Positions 15,521 through 23,266 of a stretch of DNA of 64,000 nt are shown here, one piece after another (position 1 is the stretch's first letter; every line of letters starts with the position of its first letter). The position numbers were made by a program, and so were the translations under genes. This DNA is from Chloroflexota bacterium (lineage in GTDB: Bacteria > Chloroflexota > Anaerolineae > Anaerolineales > Villigracilaceae). The notes below the pieces were generated by a model. The model had not been told where the DNA came from and did not search any database. It saw only the letters and a program-made list of their open reading frames with translations. The DNA lies in assembly GCA_024224815.1 (NCBI GenBank), contig JAAENC010000579.1, positions 1-64,000 of the forward strand, written 5' to 3'.

Positions 15521-17227
15521 GTGGATTATACCAGCATGAAGCGCTATTCAGGGTTCAGTATTCAGTCTTTATGGGGAAATATGGATAATACGCGCCTTTC
15601 CGTTAAAAAAACCTTCTCTCTAGTAAGCCCTTTCCCTTTAATAATCATTTTCGGGATCGCTCTCCTTTTATCTGGTTGCCGCTCCCCACAAATTTCTCAA
15701 GAAGAGATACAGATTACCGTTAATGTCGATGGCGAAAATCGCCCAGCTAGCGTCCCCGCAGGCAGCGATGTCGAGGAAGCGTTAAAAATCGCGGAGATAG
15801 GCACAGCAGAATCAGACCGAATAACCCCGCCCCTGTACACACTCCTTTCCGAAGGCGAAGAAATTGAGATCACGCGCGTCCGCGAAGAATTTGAAAGCAA
15901 AGAGGAGATCATCCCCTTTGAAAGACAAATCGTGCGCAACGAATCCCTTCCCGAAGGCGAAACGCGGCTCATTCAGTTGGGGCAAAATGGATTAAAAGAA
16001 ATCACTTATCGCAGCGTTTATGAAAATGGCGTAGAAGTCAGCAACTCTTTGGTTAAAACAATTACCATCCACGAAGCCGCACCAGAGATCACAATGGTCG
16101 GCGTTCAAGCGATATTTGCCCCTATCCCCGCTCCTGGCGTAATCGCCTATCTCTCCGGCGGCAACGCCTGGCTAATGGAAGATTCCACCGCCAATCGCCG
16201 CCCGCTCGTAACAACGGGCGATTTAGACGGACGCATTTTTGAACTTTCCCCCAATGCCGGTTGGCTTCTTTATACCCGCAAATCAGAAAAAGATCCCGCT
16301 GAAGAAATCAATACACTTTGGGCTGTTAGCACCATCGGCAGACCAAAAGACCCCATAAAATTGGGGGTTTCCAATGTGGTACACTTCGCTGGTTGGCGGC
16401 CAAATGGTGGTACACGCATCTACTATTCGACAGTAGAGCCACGCGCAGCAGCCCCCGGCTGGCAAGCCAATAATGATCTTTACCAAGTCAGTTTCAGCGC
16501 AGGCTGGTCTACCAATCCCAAAGAAATTATCGAAGCAAATGCCGGTGGCATTTACGGCTGGTGGGGTGTTAATTTTGAGTGGTCTCCTAATGGGCAAACA
16601 CTCGCCTACGCTCGCCCGGATAGCATAGGCACGATAAATATTTCTACAGGTGAGTTTAATCCTTTGCTCGATATTACCGAATTAAGCACACACAGCGACT
16701 GGGCGTGGATTCCCGGCATGGCTTGGGGCGGCGATAGTAGCACGCTCTACACCGTTACCCATGCGCCAGCACAAAATCTGGTCACCCCCGAAGAATCCCC
16801 CTATTTTGATCTCAGCGCAGTCTCCATAGCAAATAAAAGCAATATTCAGTTATCATCTCAGACGGGCATGTTTGCCTATCCCGCCAGCTCCCCTTTGCGC
16901 CCAAGTGGGAAAGAAAATATTTACCAAATAGCCTATTTACAAGCAATTTTCCCTTCTCAAAGTGAAAGCAGCCGCTATCGCGTTATCGTTATGGATAGAG
17001 ATGGTTCAAATCGCCGCGCGATTTTCCCGCCAGAAAACGCGCAAGGGATCAGGCCGCAAACACCTGTTTGGGCACCCGAAGCAATTTCAGGGCAAGAGGG
17101 CGACTTTCTCGCTCTTGTCTATCAAGGCAATTTATGGCTGGTCGACTCTGGCTCCGGACAAGCACATCAAATTACCGGAGACGGTCTCATTAACAGAATT
17201 GACTGGCAAAGTCTCAGCTCAAAATAA
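15521..17227 (+). CDS. Lipoprotein with G5 domain and beta-propeller (TolB-like) repeats
   Basis: The frame opens at GTG 15521, but ATG 15581 (MDNTRLSVKKTF) is preceded by GGGGAAAT and fits a signal peptide better, giving 548 residues. The lipobox is LSGC (residues 34-37 from that start). A ubiquitin-like/DUF348-type segment (TVNVDGENRPASVPAGSDV) is followed by a G5 domain (FERQIVRNESLPEGETRLIQ), known from cell-wall and Rpf-type proteins. The second half has repeated WSPNGQTLAYAR-like blades (GGTRIYYSTVEP, WGGDSSTLYTVTH), as in WD40/TolB propellers. It is likely anchored outside the membrane and binds peptidoglycan or glycans. The combination suggests an envelope sensor or scaffold, but no function is proven. 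Confidence 0.78.
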   Translation: MDYTSMKRYSGFSIQSLWGNMDNTRLSVKKTFSLVSPFPLIIIFGIALLLSGCRSPQISQEEIQITVNVDGENRPASVPAGSDVEEALKIAEIGTAESDRITPPLYTLLSEGEEIEITRVREEFESKEEIIPFERQIVRNESLPEGETRLIQLGQNGLKEITYRSVYENGVEVSNSLVKTITIHEAAPEITMVGVQAIFAPIPAPGVIAYLSGGNAWLMEDSTANRRPLVTTGDLDGRIFELSPNAGWLLYTRKSEKDPAEEINTLWAVSTIGRPKDPIKLGVSNVVHFAGWRPNGGTRIYYSTVEPRAAAPGWQANNDLYQVSFSAGWSTNPKEIIEANAGGIYGWWGVNFEWSPNGQTLAYARPDSIGTINISTGEFNPLLDITELSTHSDWAWIPGMAWGGDSSTLYTVTHAPAQNLVTPEESPYFDLSAVSIANKSNIQLSSQTGMFAYPASSPLRPSGKENIYQIAYLQAIFPSQSESSRYRVIVMDRDGSNRRAIFPPENAQGIRPQTPVWAPEAISGQEGDFLALVYQGNLWLVDSGSGQAHQITGDGLINRIDWQSLSSK

Positions 17228-17269
17228 CAAGTCTCCATTACGGCGACTTAAAACAAAAAAGGAAAAAAT

Positions 17270-18226
17270 ATGCGTATTCTCATCACAGGAGCAGCAGGTT
17301 TTCTCGGCTCTCACCTCTGCGACCGCCTTCTCGCCGATGACCACCAAGTTGTCGGTATGGACAACTTCATCACTGGCAATCCCGGCAATATCGCCCACCT
17401 TGCAGGAAATGAGAACTTCAGTTTTTATAAGCACGATGTCTCAAATTATATTTTTGTTCCCGACAAAATAGATGCTGTCTTGCATTTCGCCTCACCTGCC
17501 AGCCCTAACCCCGAATCTGAGCGAGCTTATTTCAACCTCCCCATTCAAACGATGAAAGCCGGAGCACTGGGGACGCATAATTCGCTTGGCGTAGCAAAAG
17601 CGCACAATGCCAAATTCCTACTCGCTTCCACAAGTGAAATATATGGTGACCCAACTGTTCATCCCCAAAGCGAAGATTATCCCGGAAACGTAGACCCTGT
17701 TGGCAGACGCGCTGTTTACGACGAAGCAAAACGTTTCGCAGAAGCACTTACAATGGCCTACCACCGCTTTCACGAAGTGGATACACGCATAGTTCGCATC
17801 TTCAACACCTACGGCCCACGCATGGATCTGGAAGATGGGCGCGCGCTACCAAATTTTCTCAAACAAGCCTTACTCCAAGAAGAACTAACTGTCTATGGCG
17901 ACGGGCAGCAAACTCGTTCCTTCTGTTATGTTGACGATTTAATTGAAGGCATCGTCCGTCTACTTTACTCAGACGAGCATCTACCTGTCAACATCGGCAA
18001 CCCGGACGAAATCACGATTCTTCAATTTGCCGAAGCAATTAACAAGGTCACAAAAAACCCGAGCGGAGTTACCTTCGTTCCGACCGGACGCAGTGCTCGA
18101 GATCCCCAACGCCGTCGCCCTGATGTAACGCGCGCAAAAAACATTCTCGATTGGGAAGCAAAAGTCAATCTGGAAGAAGGCATCAAGCGCACAATGCCCT
18201 ATTTCCAAGAGAAACTAGGTCTTTAG
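17270..18226 (+). CDS. UDP-glucuronate decarboxylase-like NAD-dependent epimerase/dehydratase
   Basis: A 318-residue short-chain dehydrogenase of the extended type. The Rossmann motif is [19 protein letters not shown]. The active site has STSEIYGDP and the Tyr-Lys pair in [28 protein letters not shown] and the [15 protein letters not shown] tail are typical of UDP-xylose synthase (UXS). This enzyme converts UDP-glucuronate to UDP-xylose for surface polysaccharides. A dTDP-glucose dehydratase is less likely because of the [15 protein letters not shown] signature. It lies 42 bp after the G5 lipoprotein gene and 1 bp before the GtrA-like gene, consistent with an envelope polysaccharide cluster. 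Confidence 0.88.
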   Translation: MRILITGAAGFLGSHLCDRLLADDHQVVGMDNFITGNPGNIAHLAGNENFSFYKHDVSNYIFVPDKIDAVLHFASPASPNPESERAYFNLPIQTMKAGALGTHNSLGVAKAHNAKFLLASTSEIYGDPTVHPQSEDYPGNVDPVGRRAVYDEAKRFAEALTMAYHRFHEVDTRIVRIFNTYGPRMDLEDGRALPNFLKQALLQEELTVYGDGQQTRSFCYVDDLIEGIVRLLYSDEHLPVNIGNPDEITILQFAEAINKVTKNPSGVTFVPTGRSARDPQRRRPDVTRAKNILDWEAKVNLEEGIKRTMPYFQEKLGL

Positions 18227-18227
18227 T

Positions 18228-18719
18228 GTGGCAAAATCTATAGTTACAGACAAAAAAGAGCGTACCCGCTTTTTACGATTCGCTGTTGTTGGCGTCATCG
18301 GCGCAATAGTCGATTTTGGCATCATGAATTTGCTTACGCAAAAGCTGGCTATGTCTCTCGTTATCGCCGGAACAATTTCCTTTATCAGCGCGATCATCTC
18401 GAATTTTATCTGGAATCGCTATTGGACATACCCAGAATCTCGCTCTCGCCCCATCGCAAAACAATTAGCTATGTTTTTTGCCGTTAATATCGCAGGTATG
18501 GCAATCCGTCTCCCGATCTTGCATTTTGCAGAACCGCCCATATTCAATATCTTCAACAATCTGCAACTAAATATCCCCCTCGATGCTGAATTTCTCGCCA
18601 ACAATTTCACACTAGCACTCACAGTCGGGATCGTCATGCTCTGGAATTTCTTTGTCAATCGTTATTGGACTTATAATGACGTTGACAAAGAAATGGATGA
18701 AAAACCGCTTCGCGCTTGA
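18228..18719 (+). CDS. GtrA-like membrane protein
   Basis: A 163-residue protein with four predicted transmembrane helices and the GtrA motifs RFAVVGVIGAIVDFGIMNLL, FISAIISNFIWNRYWTYPES and WNFFVNRYWTY. GtrA proteins are thought to flip or help transfer undecaprenyl- or decaprenyl-linked sugars for cell-surface glycans. The start is GTG 18228, one base after the stop of the decarboxylase gene, so translation is coupled. The C-terminus is charged and cytoplasmic. Confidence 0.9.
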   Translation: MAKSIVTDKKERTRFLRFAVVGVIGAIVDFGIMNLLTQKLAMSLVIAGTISFISAIISNFIWNRYWTYPESRSRPIAKQLAMFFAVNIAGMAIRLPILHFAEPPIFNIFNNLQLNIPLDAEFLANNFTLALTVGIVMLWNFFVNRYWTYNDVDKEMDEKPLRA

Positions 18720-18808
18720 CCAAAACTTGCTACCATTTAATCAACGCTTTCTCAAAAAAATGAAAATCTTGCTAATCCTGTACAATATACATATTTCCTG
18801 AACAAAAA

Positions 18809-18817
18809 TGCTACAAT
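18809..18817 (+). promoter_or_regulatory. Extended -10 element 6 nt before a start codon
   Basis: TGCTACAAT ends exactly six bases before ATG 18824. Transcription would start at or next to the A of the start codon, so the message is probably leaderless. No Shine-Dalgarno sequence is present. Confidence 0.55.
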
Positions 18818-18823
18818 CAAAAC

Positions 18824-19201
18824 ATGGTCGCTCCTAAATCAATTATCCCCATCTACACCACAAAAGGTGATGCAGAAGCCTTCCTCGTCTACCCATATAT
18901 CTACAATCGCCTTGGCGAATGGGTTGGCTGGGTCACACCGCAAAAAGAAATTTATTCAGTACTCGGATTTTATGTCGGCTATCTAAGCAAAGGACCACGC
19001 ATCTTGCGCAAACGCGCCATAGAAAAAGCAACCTCGCGAAAACACCCGCCCGCAAAACCCCCAAAAGTTTACCCGCCGGCAACTCTTCCCCTCGCCCCAA
19101 TGATGCCCGAGCTAAATTACAGCGATATTGACATTCTTCTCGACGAACCGGAAAGGCTTCACACAGCTGATTCCGGCGAATTCCGAGATGATCTGGACTA
19201 A
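18824..19201 (+). CDS. Conserved-looking hypothetical protein
   Basis: A 125-residue protein with no family I recognise. The N-terminal 55 residues are structured (AFLVYPYIYNRLGEWVGWVT, VYSVLGFYVGYLS) and resemble a small beta-barrel with paired aromatic and Gly residues. Then come a basic stretch (GPRILRKRAIEKATSRK), a Pro-rich linker (PPAKPPKVYPPATLPLAP) and an acidic tail. No signal peptide or helix long enough for the membrane is visible. A cytoplasmic role is likely. It is transcribed from its own extended -10 promoter and lies 7 bp before the thioesterase gene. Confidence 0.65.
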   Translation: MVAPKSIIPIYTTKGDAEAFLVYPYIYNRLGEWVGWVTPQKEIYSVLGFYVGYLSKGPRILRKRAIEKATSRKHPPAKPPKVYPPATLPLAPMMPELNYSDIDILLDEPERLHTADSGEFRDDLD

Positions 19202-19208
19202 AAAAGAT

Positions 19209-19700
19209 ATGAGCCATATTTCTTCTCCAAAATTAATGCGTGCTTCACGAGTCACCATTTCACAACTAATGCAGCCCGAACATGCCAACCATCACGGCAA
19301 TGTTCATGGTGGCTGGATCATGAAACTCGTCGACGAAGCCGGTGCGCTAGCTTGTATGCGCCACGCCCAACATCGAGTTGTAACCGTAGCTATCGACCAA
19401 ATGACTTTCCAGCAACCCATCCACATTGGGGATTTAATTATTCTCAATGCCGAGATAACATATACTGGCCGTACTTCTCTCGAAGCAGAGGTGCGAGTTC
19501 TCGCCGAGGACCCTTTAACCGGCAAGCAAGTTCACACCAATACCGCGTACCTGGTTTATGTCGCCCTTGATGAAAATGGTAATGCAGTCGAAGTCCCCTG
19601 TTTACTCGCTGAAACTCCTGAAGAAGAAGAACGCATGAAAGATGCTGACGAACGACAAAAACGAAGATTAGCACAAAAACATAAAAATGACATCCGATAA
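19209..19700 (+). CDS. Acyl-CoA thioesterase, hot-dog fold (YciA/BACH type)
   Basis: A 163-residue cytoplasmic enzyme that hydrolyses acyl-CoA. It has the family signature HANHHGNVHGGWIMKLVDEA, with catalytic Asp in DEAGALA. This is followed by VVTVAIDQMTFQQPIHIGDL and AEITYTGRTSLEAEVRVLAE, as in the hot-dog core. A charged C-terminal helix (EEEERMKDADERQKRRLAQK) follows. The start ATG 19209 is used because the upstream extension overlaps the preceding gene and has no ribosome site. Its last 14 bases overlap the ATPase gene, so the two are coupled. Confidence 0.9.
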   Translation: MSHISSPKLMRASRVTISQLMQPEHANHHGNVHGGWIMKLVDEAGALACMRHAQHRVVTVAIDQMTFQQPIHIGDLIILNAEITYTGRTSLEAEVRVLAEDPLTGKQVHTNTAYLVYVALDENGNAVEVPCLLAETPEEEERMKDADERQKRRLAQKHKNDIR

Positions 19701-20913
19701 CACGCCTCCCCCCCCTGAGCTGAAAAGCGAAGAAAAAGAACGCCAAGCGCATCCTTTTCGTACACTTAAAGAATTGCTTGACCATGTTTCGGGCAAAGAT
19801 TTGCCGCCTGCAAAGTTTGAAGATAGCGGTAAAGCCGAAATTCTCCCTTTCCCCTTTTTAGCGATCGTTGGGCAAGACGAGATGAAACTCGCACTCATTT
19901 TAGGGCTGGTTAACCCAAATATTGGCGGCATTTTGCTCGTTGGTCCGCGTGGAACAGCTAAAACCACCACAGTGCGCAGTCTGATTGATCTGCTCCCGAT
20001 GGTGGAGCGCAGTACCTGTCATTATGGCTGTATGCCCGCAGATATAGAAGAAGGCGGCATAGACGCTGTTTGCCCTGACTGTGCAAAAAAATATGGAGAA
20101 GGGCTTTCTCTTACCAGCCCCGCCCGCGTTCGCCTGATCGAATTGCCGCTCAATGCAAAACTCGAAAACGTGGTCGGTGGAATTGATGAACGCGCCGCAA
20201 TGCAATCAAAAATCCGCCTAAAACGTGGCATACTCGCACAGGCAGATAAAAATTTACTCTATATTGATGAAGCCAATCTCCTTGGAGACGATGTCATTGA
20301 CGCAATATTAGATGCTGCCGCACAAGGCTCTTATACGCTTCGCCGAGGCGCTGCTTCTGCCACTTATAAATCGCGTTTTCTTTTGGTTGGTTCAATGAAT
20401 CCAGAAGAGGGGCATTTGCGCCCACAGATTATGGATCGCTTTGGCCTGCGCGTTGTTGTACGCGGATTAGACAACCCCAAAGAGCGATTAAAAGCCTATA
20501 AACAAGTACAGGCTTATTTAGATGCACCACACCAAATTGTCGCAAAATACGCAAGCGGAACAACGTCTATCAGAGAAGAATTAGAAGCAACAAGAGCACG
20601 CCTAAATCAAGTAAAGCTGACAAATAGAGTCGCAAACAAGGCAATAGAGATCATCCAGAAACTTGGTATTGATTCTCTACGTGCCGAAATCACCTGGTTT
20701 GAAGCCGCCCGCGCCTACACTGCCGCCAGTGGGCGCAACATAGTTAAACTCGCAGACCTTTACGCTGTCGCACCGATGGCGCTAAGATTGCGACGCTCAA
20801 AATTTATTGATCAATATTTCGCGGACCAACAAGGGGAAGAAGAAGAACTGCAATCACTCGTAAAGCCATTAAAGCGAAAAAGACGTACGAAAAAAAAGAA
20901 AAAGGCGACCTAA
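19687..20913 (+). CDS. ChlI/BchI-like AAA+ ATPase
   Basis: A 408-residue AAA+ protein. Walker A is GPRGTAKTT (near residue 82), Walker B is NLLYIDEANLL (near 193), and the sensor region is VGSMNPEEGHLRPQIMDRFG. It matches the magnesium-chelatase I subunit/MoxR group. Between Walker A and B lie four Cys in CHYGC and CPDC, which could bind zinc. The tail is strongly basic (LKRKRRTKKKKKA). No ChlD/ChlH or VWA partner gene is adjacent and nothing here points to photosynthesis. The role is therefore probably as a general AAA+ remodelling or metal-insertion ATPase (inference). It overlaps the thioesterase gene by 14 bp. Confidence 0.85.
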   Translation: MTSDNTPPPPELKSEEKERQAHPFRTLKELLDHVSGKDLPPAKFEDSGKAEILPFPFLAIVGQDEMKLALILGLVNPNIGGILLVGPRGTAKTTTVRSLIDLLPMVERSTCHYGCMPADIEEGGIDAVCPDCAKKYGEGLSLTSPARVRLIELPLNAKLENVVGGIDERAAMQSKIRLKRGILAQADKNLLYIDEANLLGDDVIDAILDAAAQGSYTLRRGAASATYKSRFLLVGSMNPEEGHLRPQIMDRFGLRVVVRGLDNPKERLKAYKQVQAYLDAPHQIVAKYASGTTSIREELEATRARLNQVKLTNRVANKAIEIIQKLGIDSLRAEITWFEAARAYTAASGRNIVKLADLYAVAPMALRLRRSKFIDQYFADQQGEEEELQSLVKPLKRKRRTKKKKKAT

Positions 20914-20950
20914 AGCAGATTTTCTAATTTTTTTAGACCGCCCACACCCT

Positions 20951-22489
20951 ATGTCCATAAAATCTCATCATTTCCCTATTCTTATTTTGCTTCTCGTCAG
21001 CCTCCTGATCGGTATTTTTACCTTTCAGGATTACGGCATGGCTTGGGATGAATATCTCTACTACCAATACGCAGATTCTATTGGCTATGCTTACTCTATT
21101 ACAGAGCGAGCAAGTGAAGATTTTGATCTCACTCGTGCTTTTGAGCCTAGTGCCTGGGATCACCAAAACCATGGGCCGGCCTATTTGCTCCTCGCAAGAG
21201 GGACTGTTTACGCTCTGAAATCCATAACAGGGGTTGATAAAGTTGCTCTTTGGCATTTGCTTAACTTTATTAACTTTCTTGTCGGAGTTCTTTTTTTGTA
21301 TTATCTCAGTTTGCGTTGGTTTAAACCCTCTGTAGCTATCTCGCTTAGCTTACTCTATATTTCGCAACCTGTGCTTTGGGGGCACGCCTTTATCAACCCC
21401 AAAGACCCTCCTTTTGCAACCGTTTTTATTGCTGCATTTTATTTTGGTTTTCGCATGGTAGACAAACTGCCTACACCTGAAAAAAAGACACCGCCATGGG
21501 CTGAAATTATCACTACAGGTATTTTGATCGGCATCGCAACCAACTTGCGTGTGATCGGGCCACTTCTTGGAGTAATGCTTTTTGGCTACGCCATATTGAA
21601 AAAGAATATCAAGATACTGCTATGGTTTATCCCTACAGCGCTGATAGCCATGTTTACAACCTATCTAACCTGGCCCTATCTCTGGGAAAACCCTATCGCG
21701 ACCTTCATAGATGTAATTCAGACAATGGCGAATTACCCCGTAAGCCCTAAAACACTCTTTTATGGAAACCCATACGAATCTTTTGAAGTCCCTATACGGT
21801 ATCTTCCGGTTCTTCTTGGGATCACGCTCACAGAGACAGTTTGGCCACTCACCATCTTTGGGGCAGGCATTGCTATATTCAAGTTCTTCAAAAAGAACTT
21901 GGCTTGGCAAGATTTAAGCGTAATTGCTTTCTGGTTTCTTTTCATGCTTGGCTATATCCTGATTATTCGCCCGCCAATGTACGATAATTATCGGCATTTT
22001 CTCTTTATTCTTCCCCCTGTCTTTATTTTTGCAGGATTTTCTTTCGAGCAGCTTTTTAAATGCATTCGCCCTGTTGCGGCACAAAGCATCATAGTCATGA
22101 TTATTTTGATATTCGGTATCAAAAGCAATATAGACTTGCATCCCTATCAGTACGTTTATTACAACACATTTGTCGGAGGCACAAGCGGCGCAGAGGGCAC
22201 TTTTGAAACGGATTATTGGCTCACCTGCTATAAAGAGGCACTTGAAGAATTTGAGAATTTCTCAAAGGGAGAAGAAACCCTGATCGTATATAGAGAGGCG
22301 GTCAACGCGGCTTATTATGCATCCGATCGAATTGAAGTTATTGGTTATCGCCCCTTTAAAGCCGGAGATTATCTTTTGCTCTCTGCACGTTTAAACGAAG
22401 TACACAATGTGAAAAGACATTCACCCAATATTATTGAAATAGGACGAGATGGCGCAACATTCTGCGCCATTCGGGAGATTGCACCATGA
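20951..22489 (+). CDS. Multi-pass membrane glycosyltransferase, GT39/ArnT-like
   Basis: A 512-residue membrane protein with about 10 to 12 hydrophobic helices. Near residue 31 it has the Asp-Glu pair of polyprenyl-phosphate-dependent glycosyltransferases (YGMAWDEYLYYQYAD), the catalytic site in the first external loop of GT39/GT83 enzymes. Other family-like stretches are DHQNHGPAYLLLARG and HAFINPKDPPFATVF. Such enzymes move sugars from lipid carriers onto proteins or lipids outside the membrane. The C-terminal ~90 residues form a soluble domain. The stop overlaps rsmD by 4 bp. Confidence 0.75.
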   Translation: MSIKSHHFPILILLLVSLLIGIFTFQDYGMAWDEYLYYQYADSIGYAYSITERASEDFDLTRAFEPSAWDHQNHGPAYLLLARGTVYALKSITGVDKVALWHLLNFINFLVGVLFLYYLSLRWFKPSVAISLSLLYISQPVLWGHAFINPKDPPFATVFIAAFYFGFRMVDKLPTPEKKTPPWAEIITTGILIGIATNLRVIGPLLGVMLFGYAILKKNIKILLWFIPTALIAMFTTYLTWPYLWENPIATFIDVIQTMANYPVSPKTLFYGNPYESFEVPIRYLPVLLGITLTETVWPLTIFGAGIAIFKFFKKNLAWQDLSVIAFWFLFMLGYILIIRPPMYDNYRHFLFILPPVFIFAGFSFEQLFKCIRPVAAQSIIVMIILIFGIKSNIDLHPYQYVYYNTFVGGTSGAEGTFETDYWLTCYKEALEEFENFSKGEETLIVYREAVNAAYYASDRIEVIGYRPFKAGDYLLLSARLNEVHNVKRHSPNIIEIGRDGATFCAIREIAP

Positions 22490-23052
22490 GCTTAAGAGTA
22501 ATTGCAGGCAAAGTACGCGGACATAAATTAAAGACTGTTTCCGACAAAGGAACGCGCCCAATTACCGACCGCGTTAAAGAGAATCTCTTTAATATCATCG
22601 GCGCAGACGTAGGAGATTCTATCTGGTGGGATCTTTTTGGCGGAACAGGCGCAGTGGGCATCGAGGCTTTGAGTCGCGGGGCAAATTTTGTCCGCTACAG
22701 CGAGATGGGGCGCGAGGCAATTGGCGTGATTCGTGAAAATTTGGCACACTGCAAATTTGGTGACGACCAAGCCGAAATCAAGCGCGGTGACGCATTTGCC
22801 TTTCTAGAATCCACGCCAGATCGTCCCTTTGATTATATCTATATCGCCCCACCCCAATATAAAGAAATGTGGCTGCGCGCGCTAAAGTTGGTCGATGAAA
22901 ATCCTGATTGGTTAAGTGGAGAAAGTTGGGTAATTGTCCAAATTCACCCACGTGAATTTCGAGACCACGAGGAAACAGAGCTAAAAAATCTGGTCAAATT
23001 CGATGAGCGAAAATATGGAAGCACGCTTCTCGTTTTTTATGAAAGAGTCTAA
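22486..23052 (+). CDS. rsmD: 16S rRNA (guanine-N2)-methyltransferase RsmD family
   Basis: A 188-residue SAM-dependent methyltransferase. It starts LRVIAGKVRGHKLKT and has TRPITDRVKENLFNII and the SAM loop WWDLFGGTGAVGIEALSRGA, all hallmarks of RsmD. RsmD makes m2G966 in 16S rRNA, near the P-site. The catalytic D/N-P-P-Y motif is changed to IAPPQY at residues 120-125, so the Asp/Asn that usually positions the amino group is Ala. The substrate or mechanism may differ, although overall family membership is firm. The start overlaps the upstream stop by 4 bp. A terminator follows at 23061. Confidence 0.88.
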   Translation: MSLRVIAGKVRGHKLKTVSDKGTRPITDRVKENLFNIIGADVGDSIWWDLFGGTGAVGIEALSRGANFVRYSEMGREAIGVIRENLAHCKFGDDQAEIKRGDAFAFLESTPDRPFDYIYIAPPQYKEMWLRALKLVDENPDWLSGESWVIVQIHPREFRDHEETELKNLVKFDERKYGSTLLVFYERV

Positions 23053-23060
23053 AGTTATAT

Positions 23061-23096
23061 AAAAAGGCTGATTGTCAGAAAACAATCAACCTTTTT
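23061..23096 (+). terminator. Rho-independent terminator after rsmD
   Basis: AAAAAGGCTGATTGT and ACAATCAACCTTTTT form a 15-position stem with one mismatch and a 6-nt loop, ending in a T-run. Confidence 0.85.
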
Positions 23097-23178
23097 ATTT
23101 AGCAAAACCTAACAGATAAACCAAATAAAGCTTGGGGAAAATTATCTTTTTAAGCCTTTGTAAGCCCCGGTGCTTTTC

Positions 23179-23245
23179 GGAGAGAAGTAATCTCCTTCCT
23201 TGACTGGAGATTGCCGCGTCGCAAAAACATGCTCCTCGCAAAGAC
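23179..23245. repeat. Degenerate dispersed-repeat-like palindromic segment
   Basis: The segment holds a small hairpin (GGAGA/TCTCC, 23179-23195). It is followed by GGAGATTGCCGCGTCGC and GCTCCTCGCAAAGAC (23206-23245). These resemble the intergenic repeat seen in many bacteria in which GGAGATTGC and GCTCCTCGCAATGAC flank a short variable centre. Only one copy lies in this window. Confidence 0.45.
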
Positions 23246-23266
23246 ATCGCATTGTGTAGTTTCTAT

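Noticed and set aside
19687-20913. ChlI-like ATPase taken as evidence for photosynthesis.
   Set aside because: No other chelatase or bacteriochlorophyll gene is present and the sequence differs by a Cys cluster and basic tail.
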